The translations under genes and the position numbers were made by a program. DNA of 64,000 nucleotides from Anniella stebbinsi (Eukaryota > Chordata > Lepidosauria > Squamata > Anniellidae). The stretch spans positions 21,095,501-21,159,500 of the forward strand of contig JARDYH010000006.1 in assembly GCA_029215795.1 (NCBI GenBank), written 5' to 3'. The notes beneath the pieces are model-generated. The model was not told the origin of the DNA. It made no database searches and saw only the letters and a program-made list of their open reading frames with translations. Positions 57,899-64,000 of this stretch are shown in pieces; within the stretch, counting starts at the first letter, position 1; every line of letters begins with the position of its first letter.

Positions 57899-58383
57899 GG
57901 CTCAGTTCAGATGACATATTAAGCAACGGAGGGATAAATAACGTACTGACCGTGCGTTAGGCAGGAGGAGCTCCACAGATGACACACTGCAGCAGGCGCT
58001 GCTCGGAACCGGCAAACACCCCGGCTGCAAGGAACTTGTGGCGGCCATTTTGGTTGCAGCTTCTCCTCCATGTGTCCCCCAGTTCTGCTGACTGCATAGA
58101 GCGGCTGGGGTTTTTTGGCTGCTCTAGGCAGCAGAACTCTATTCCAAAACGGAATAGTCCAAGGAGAGGGGGGGGGCTGAATTCGGACGACACTTTAAAC
58201 AACGGGGCTTCGGGCTAAACAACATGCAAGACCGTTGTTTCGCTCCGTTGTTTAAAGTGCCTGAGTAATGTACTGTCAGTTGTGTGTGCGTTGTGTGCTG
58301 CCCTCCAGACGACACAATAAGCAACACAACTGACGATTGTTCCCCCCCTCCTCCATTGCCTAATGTGTTGTCTGAACTGAGCC
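57899..58383. mobile_element. Harbinger-type MITE A
   Basis: The ends GGCTCAGTTCAGATGACAT and GTGTTGTCTGAACTGAGCC are flanked by AGT on both sides (57896-57898, 58384-58386). Interior ACAACTGACGATTGTTC resembles the subterminal words of the 38732 element. It contains the remnant at 58175-58259. Confidence 0.82.
58175..58259. mobile_element. Harbinger terminus remnant inside MITE A
   Basis: GGCTGAATTCGGACGACAC, identical to the left terminus of the 6.2-kb element, is followed by TTTAAACAACGG and, inverted, CCGTTGTTTAAAGTG. The right-hand terminus itself is missing. Confidence 0.7.
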
Positions 58384-58386
58384 AGT

Positions 58387-58601
58387 GGCTCAATTCGGAG
58401 GACATGATAGTCAATGGTGGGTTGACTAACCCTAACCCTAGGGGGTACTCCCCACACAGCATGGTAATAAATAATCAACTGTGGTGTGGATGAGGATCAG
58501 CGCTGAGTTGGCTATGGCAGCATTCAGATGACACAATAGTCAAAAGAACTGATGATTGTTTCCCCCACACCAGTTGTTTATTGTGTCGTCCGAATTGAGC
58601 C
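58387..58601. mobile_element. Harbinger-type MITE B, abutting MITE A
   Basis: The ends GGCTCAATTCGGAGGACAT and GTGTCGTCCGAATTGAGCC. The left flank is the AGT shared with MITE A; the right flank is ACT. The right terminus is identical to that of the 6.2-kb Harbinger over 19 bases. Confidence 0.75.
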
Positions 58602-59637
58602 ACTGTCTATCATTCCATAGAACAACATTGAAAACCAAGTGGGATTCTGGTCTAGTTCTCACTGAGATGGGGAACTGGTGTCTGGTCTGTACCATTGAAA
58701 TTTGTGGGTGGAGACTCACATAACTGACTGTTCCTCCATACCAAAACAACTACTATACATAGAAAACTAGCATATCAGTGCAAAGGCTATGCTAATACCC
58801 CTCTGCATGACATCTATTTTTCTATGAGGAGGGATTATTATTATTATTATTAATAATAATCTCTTTCTCGCTTGTGGCGGTTTTTCTAGATGGACATGAC
58901 AGGCCTTGCCAAGTCATGCTGTCTTTTACAGATTCAGGAATTTCCTGACAATTGAGCATGTTTTAATTATGACTGCTTTCTGGATGTTGGTGTGGATGTA
59001 TTTTGGTAGGCGCAGTTTCTGAAGGTTTTCTGTATAATTTTTTAATGTGATGCCGGCGACTGAGGTGACTAACCGAATAATTGTGACCTTTTCCTGTTGC
59101 TATAATTCTTTGACTTCCATGGCCAGTGGAGTATATTTGTCTCTCTTTTCTTCTTCCTTTTCAACAACATTTTTGTCATTCAGTATTACTATGTCGATGA
59201 GGTATGTCTATTTTGTTTTGTTTTGTTTGTTTTTTGTCTATGACAGTTATGTCTGGTCAGTTGCAGGGTATTGTCTTGTCGATATGCATTGTTCTGTCCC
59301 AGGATATTTTATGATCTGCATTTTCCAAGATTGTTTCGGGTGAGTATGTATAGTATGGTGTAGATTGTTTGATAAGGTTGAATTTGATGGCCAGTTGTTG
59401 GTGAATTATTGTTGCAGCTGTACTGTGTCTGGATGATGATGATGATGATGATGATTTGTATGGATAAGTATTCAGCTGTGTAGTCCCTACCCATAGTCCA
59501 TAGTCTGGAGTGGTATAGAGCCAGCTAGCTTAACTCTGTAACTCAATAGTGTTGAACAACTTTACAAAAAGTAAATGGAAGCCCTTCCTCATATATGATT
59601 GGCCAATAGGGCCTTGAGGTGTCATTTATGATTATTG
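58602..59637. other. Microsatellites, otherwise unrecognised
   Basis: (ATT)n at 58834-58860 and (GAT)n at 59432-59455. The 59047-59343 open frame is hydrophobic, but I see no family. Confidence 0.5.
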
Positions 59638-60795
59638 ATATACTAGCTGATATACCCAATGTTGCTCAGGCCCCTTAAGATATATGTGTGCAAGGTAATC
59701 ATCTTAAAGTAGTAGGCCAGTGCTAGGCCTGTGAGTTAACTTTTAAACAAATTAAAGGCATGCTGGGAGTTGTAGGCGTAAGCTGTGGCTAGGTGGGCAG
59801 GGAATGGTGGGCAGGGTTAGTGGCAGTTGGAGAAAGTCAGGTAGAAGGAGAACAAAGACAGTTAGTGACAGGTCAGGAAAGTGAGAGCTGAGTTAGAATT
59901 GAGAGATAGTGACCTGGTCTGCACATAGTGACCAGGTTTGCTAACCATGCTTTATTTAAAATCAGCCACTCTACATGCCAGTACTACACCATCCAGCATG
60001 CCTTTGGCAGCCCGCAGGTGTCCATGACCTCTGAGAAGCGCTGCCGATGATGCTCCTTGATAGAGCATTGAGGAGTAGCATTGCCGAGGAGGGGAGGTAA
60101 GCAGCTGTCAGTGGACACGCCTAGCTCTGTCCAAATCCTGCTGGGATTGCCTCGGCCTGCACTTCTCACCCACCAAGTGCTCCATCAGGAGCCTGCACTG
60201 AAGGGCCAGGGCCAGTCCGTGTACTTCCCCCCTTCATCAGGCCTGTTTCTGGGCATGCAGAGTGCCTCCCTTTCCTCCCTCTTCCCTCCTAAGAGCAAAG
60301 GCCACACATGCACTTCCCCCAGATTCTGAGAAAACAGCGATATCAGGATAGGGTTCCTCTGAACATGTTTGGCCCCACAAAGTCACGCTGTTCTATCTAG
60401 TTACAATTTTTAAAACATGCAGAGGGCAATTCCTTTTATGTGGAATTGGGTTGACTGCTCAAGATTAACTTTAGGAGTCAGAGTAGTAAAAGACATGCAG
60501 CAGCAACCTGCCCATGCACTCACAATGGCTGCCAAAAGCCAGTAAGTCTGGCCTCCCAACTAAGCCATGCTGGGAGTTCTGCCCAAGGCATGCTGGGAAT
60601 TGTAGGCATAAGCCTTGGTTTTTATTAAATTCTTTAAAAATACATATACCCCCAAATTTTGTGTTTTAGATTTTTCTGGTACATCGTAAGCCAGACCTAT
60701 CAGCATGCCAAATTTCAAGTTTCTAACTCATCAGGAAGTGGGTAAGCATTTCTGGACATACATTGCAAACACATACTTTCTGTTTTATAGGTAGA
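59638..60795. repeat. Interspersed repeat (Helitron-like family?), copy 2
   Basis: Starts TACTAGCTGATATACCCAAT, has GGCCAGTGCTAGGCCTGTGA at 59713 (identical to 8571), GGCATGCTGGGAGTTGTAGG, and ends with ACATCGTAAGCCAGACCTAT and CTTTCTGTTTTATAGGTAGA. The same family as 8091-8710. Confidence 0.5.
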
Positions 60796-61889
60796 GACTA
60801 CTGACACAGTCCATGGAACACTTATGGTAACATGACCAAAGATTTGTCTCTGCCTCAAGCAACTAACAATGTATATTTCAATAGTGGGACGACAACAAAG
60901 GGAAGGATGTTTGCAAGTAGAACTCAGAAGTCCTATTCAAATATTATGACAAATTGCTGTGTGTGTGTGTGTGTGTGTGTTGTGTGTGTGTGCGTGAAAC
61001 TGCACATGCTGTCCCTGCTCTAGTCCTTCATATGGTCAGCTGCACACATAGGACTTTCTCTGCATAATCAGCAAAGAACACTGGAAAAGAAGGGTTCCTA
61101 GTCATGCAGAGAGAGCCCTACATGCATATGCTCTATGCAGACCTACAGCTGAATGTATGGAGTTCACTTCCTGCTTCCCCCCCCCCACATTATGTCATTG
61201 TAATGTCTGAATAGGACCATACTTAATGTCTGAATAGGGCTATACATAAGTTTGGGTTGGAATATTTCTTTTATTTTCTTTTGTATAGATTTATATACTG
61301 CCCTTCAAAATAAATATTTCCAGGAACATTCGCAAAATGTGGGTGAAGGGAATTAGGCTGTCAAATAGAAGCATAACAAATGTATATAGTAAGGAACAAA
61401 TGTGCCAATATTTGCGGGGTAATATTGAAAGAATAATCTTTCAATATTACCTGAAAGATAAATATGAACTCTTTTCCCTTATGCACTTCCCAAATTAAAG
61501 TTACTCTTCCGTTGAAGCTTCTATTTGCCCCACAGGGCAAAACATACAGATGTCATCTAGTACCATCACTAGCCTCTGGATGCCATATCTTGTTTGGCCA
61601 TAGTAGGCAGAAACTACGAGTAAGATGACTTCTATATTCCTAAATTAATATTAACAACAGGCTAGACAACAGGCTATTATGTTGTCACTGCCTGACCTGA
61701 ACATACAGGCTGCTTTCTTCGTTGGAAGAACTCAAGACTGTCCATTCTTGTTCCTCTTTTCCCATGGAAAGTACAGCCAGGGATAGCAGCCACTCCAGTC
61801 TCTAAGTGAGAGAAACCATTAAGTATCATCTCTGTGGACATGTCTGCACTACAAGTGCCCTTGCTATCTCTTTAGTGCAGTTTTGATGC
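60796..61889. other. (GT)n microsatellite, otherwise unrecognised
   Basis: GT repeats at 60958-60992 with one break. No gene signal in the rest. Bases 61405-61455 contain a small hairpin (TAATATTGAAAGA...TCTTTCAATATTA). Confidence 0.5.
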
Positions 61890-62780
61890 TATGCTTGGAT
61901 TATAGGAATCTGGCAATCTGCTTCCAGGTACGACTTCCAAATATCCAAAGGATGTCCTTTTCTATGTGCTTGGATAATTTCTGGCCAATCTTCAATATTC
62001 CATTCTTGGGCAAAGTGGTGAATTCTCAGCTCCAGGGATTTCTGAATGAGGTGGATTATCTAGATTCATTTCAATCTAGATTCAGACCTGATTATGGGCA
62101 AAAGCCTGCCTTGGTCACCTTGGTGGATGATCTATGCCTGGAATTGGACAGGGGAATGTGTCTGTGTTTGTTCTGCTGGACTTCTCAGCAGCTTTCGATA
62201 CTATTAATCACGGTATCCTTCAGAGGCATCTGGGGTGGGATTTGGAGGCAGTGTTTTACAGTGGCTCTGGCCTTACTTGGAAAGGTAATTTCAGAAGGTG
62301 GTGCTTGGGGATACCTGTTTGATACAATGGCTATTGGCCTGTGGTGTCCAATCATGTTCCCCATGCTATATAACATATACATGAAACCACTGGGAGTGGT
62401 TGTCTAAGGATTTTGTGGTATGGTGCCACCAGTATGGTGATGACACCCCCTGCTTTCTTACCACCTAAAGCCAAGGAAGCTATTCTAGTTCTAAATTGGT
62501 ATCTGATGTCAGAAATGGGATGGATGAGGGTGGACAAATTGAAACTTAATCCAGATGAGGTGCTTCTAAATAATTAAAAGGTAGATCAGGGAATAAAGAT
62601 TCCATAATTTAAAGATGCAAGAGTTGTGAGGTCATGAAATATAGTTTTTACAGCCATTGCTCCTAATTTGTAGAATGCATTGCCAGGCAATGTTCATTTG
62701 TGCTCAGCTTCAGAGGCCTGCAGAAAAGCCTGTAGGAGTTTTATAGGGACTGATGGTTATTTTATTTTATTTTTTGTTCC
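61890..62780 (+). pseudogene. L2-type LINE reverse transcriptase fragment
   Basis: Frame pieces give FLGKVVNSQLQGFLNEVDYL, DSFQSRFRPDYG, ALVTLVDDLCLELDRG, then, shifted, VFVLLDFSAAFDTINHGILQ (62134-62322), which includes the reverse transcriptase AAFD block, and FPMLYNIYMKPLG. The YADD region survives as YGDDTPC near 62434. C-terminal pieces (NALPGN, CRKACRSF) follow to about 62750. There are several frameshifts. Confidence 0.85.
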
Positions 62781-63188
62781 ATTTCGTGTTGGGATATTGT
62801 TTTTCTGCTATCTATTGATCTACGATTGCAATGCTGTGGCATTTTTTAAACCATTCTAAAAGAAAAAGGATTGTTTTATTTTACAATGTCTGGGTTTACC
62901 AGTGGATGCAGGATACTTCCAAAGTATCTTTTCAGGTCTGGGGACTACCTCCATCCCACAAGGCCATGTATCATTGTCAGTTGCCTCAGTGCCAACATAC
63001 TCTGACCCCAACAACTGGAGAGGCTTCAGGCACCAGGAAATAGAGGTGGCCAGCTGGGGTAATATTTGGAGCCTGCCACAAGGCCAAGCCAAGTTTCTGT
63101 GGCACAAGGGCATGGAAGAACAGTGCACTGGCCAGGAGGCTAGTGTGGGAGGCAACGGACAGGCAGACAAGTAGAAAGCAAGCACAGA
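62781..63188. other. No recognised feature
   Basis: Short overlapping frames only, with no family signature. Confidence 0.4.
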
Positions 63189-63365
63189 ACATAAGAGCCA
63201 TGCTGGATCAGAGCAAGGGTCCATCTAGTCCAACACTGTTCACACAATGACCAACCAGCTGTCGACCAGGAACCCATAAGTAGGAAACAGGTGCAACAGC
63301 ACCCTCCCACCCATGTTCCCCAATAACTGGTATACATAGGCTCATTGCCTCTGATACTGGAGGTA
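63189..63365 (-). mobile_element. CR1-like LINE 3' tail
   Basis: ACATAAGAGCCATGCTGGATC, AGAGCAAGGGTCCATCTAGT is the complement of the tail at 53800-53880, with the preceding 3' UTR (CCCATGTTCCCCAATAACTG) also matching. Confidence 0.75.
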
Positions 63366-63744
63366 ACTCATAATCATCAGCACTTCTCCCCCAGAGAGAC
63401 CATCTGGAAGTGCCAGAGGCGGCCTAGTAGCTTGCCTCAAAGATGAGCTGACCAGGTTGAAGAAGTGCAGCAGATCTGAGACTATACACAGCAGGCAGCA
63501 GCATGGGAATAACTCTTTGAGATCATTGAACCCCCAGGATCTGGAAGGTTCTGATCCATGGTGTTTGTATCCTAGCTTGAAATCCCATCCATTCCTTTCT
63601 CCAGTTTTCCTGAGACGATGTCGCTGCTCATAAATTGGCAGAGATAATAAGTTTTTCTCTAGACAGCAGCAGGGCGTTGGTCCCCTGAATCAGAATGAAT
63701 TGTGCTAAATAAGCATGCATATGTAAATTTGCATGATTTGCTTA

Positions 63745-63860
63745 ATAGATACAGGCATCCAGTGGTAAAGCCCGTGCTTTGCAAGTAGAATGTTTCATAT
63801 CCCAGCCTCTTCAGGTAAAAATGAAAGATTGCAGGGCTAGAAAAACTCTGCTTGGGAGGC
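63745..63860 (+). mobile_element. Degraded tRNA-derived SINE
   Basis: CCAGTGGTAAAGCCCGTGCT, TTGCAAGTAGAATG and TCATATCCCAGCCTCTTCAGG follow the box A to box B layout of the SINE at 27265-27470. The tail is lost. Confidence 0.55.
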
Positions 63861-64000
63861 AGAGAACCCAACTTTTAATTTTAATGTATGCAAAATCCAG
63901 CTTTCCTTTCCAAATAATCTGGGTTGCCTTGGTGCAGAATTATTTCATTTTATTTACATACAGTCCTGATGCTAGGAAGTAAGAGTTACTTTATGGATAC

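Noticed and set aside
58428..58444. Interstitial telomere-like CTAACCCTAACCCTA
   Set aside because: Only about two and a half units inside a Harbinger MITE; chance or element sequence is sufficient.

Overview
The window looks like vertebrate, most probably squamate reptile (lizard or snake), intergenic or intronic DNA. The evidence is its repeat mixture: L1 elements with G-rich inter-ORF spacers, L2 and CR1 fragments, a DIRS-type tyrosine-recombinase retrotransposon, solo LTRs, hAT and PIF/Harbinger DNA transposons with their short derivatives, and tRNA-derived SINEs of the lizard type. There are no bacterial gene features. Only one short segment (25312-25449, minus strand) looks like an exon of a host gene, and I cannot name that gene.

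Layout. 1-5988: an L1 element (plus strand) with an open ORF1 and a decayed ORF2 that carries a solo LTR. 6919-12735: two 320-bp palindromic hAT derivatives, a tandem repeat, an L2 tail, an LTR-like piece with a small acidic ORF, and a SINE. 13745-19556: a DIRS retrotransposon (minus strand) whose inverted terminal repeat is split by a 923-bp hAT element containing three long hairpins. 19745-24060: a CR1 3' end, then a three-level nest (TA-flanked DNA transposon, LTR, Harbinger-type MITE), then an old L1 fragment. 24061-27660: mostly unrecognised, with the candidate exon. 27660-29810: an LTR-like repeat split by two nested Harbinger MITEs, the inner one carrying an L2 fragment. 30000-38700: old SINE, L1 and hAT pieces plus a 578-bp palindromic element.

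38732-44943 is the most notable unit: a 6.2-kb GC-rich Harbinger transposon with 19-bp terminal inverted repeats, an AAT target duplication, a SANT/Myb-like DNA-binding protein gene and a HARBI1-like DDE nuclease gene, both on the plus strand and both broken. Its termini match those of at least four short elements in the same window (28217-29627, 28295-29326, 57899-58383, 58387-58601), so the window holds a plausible former master element together with its non-autonomous relatives. Their 3-bp target duplications (AAT, ATT, GCA, AGT) do not follow the TTA/TAA rule usual for this superfamily.

46405-52752: an interspersed repeat and a CR1 fragment, followed by a second L1 (minus strand), delimited at both ends by a perfect 15-bp target duplication. 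53430-64000: further CR1, hAT, Harbinger, L2 and SINE fragments. No element in the window appears able to move by itself: every reading frame except ORF1 of the first L1 is interrupted.
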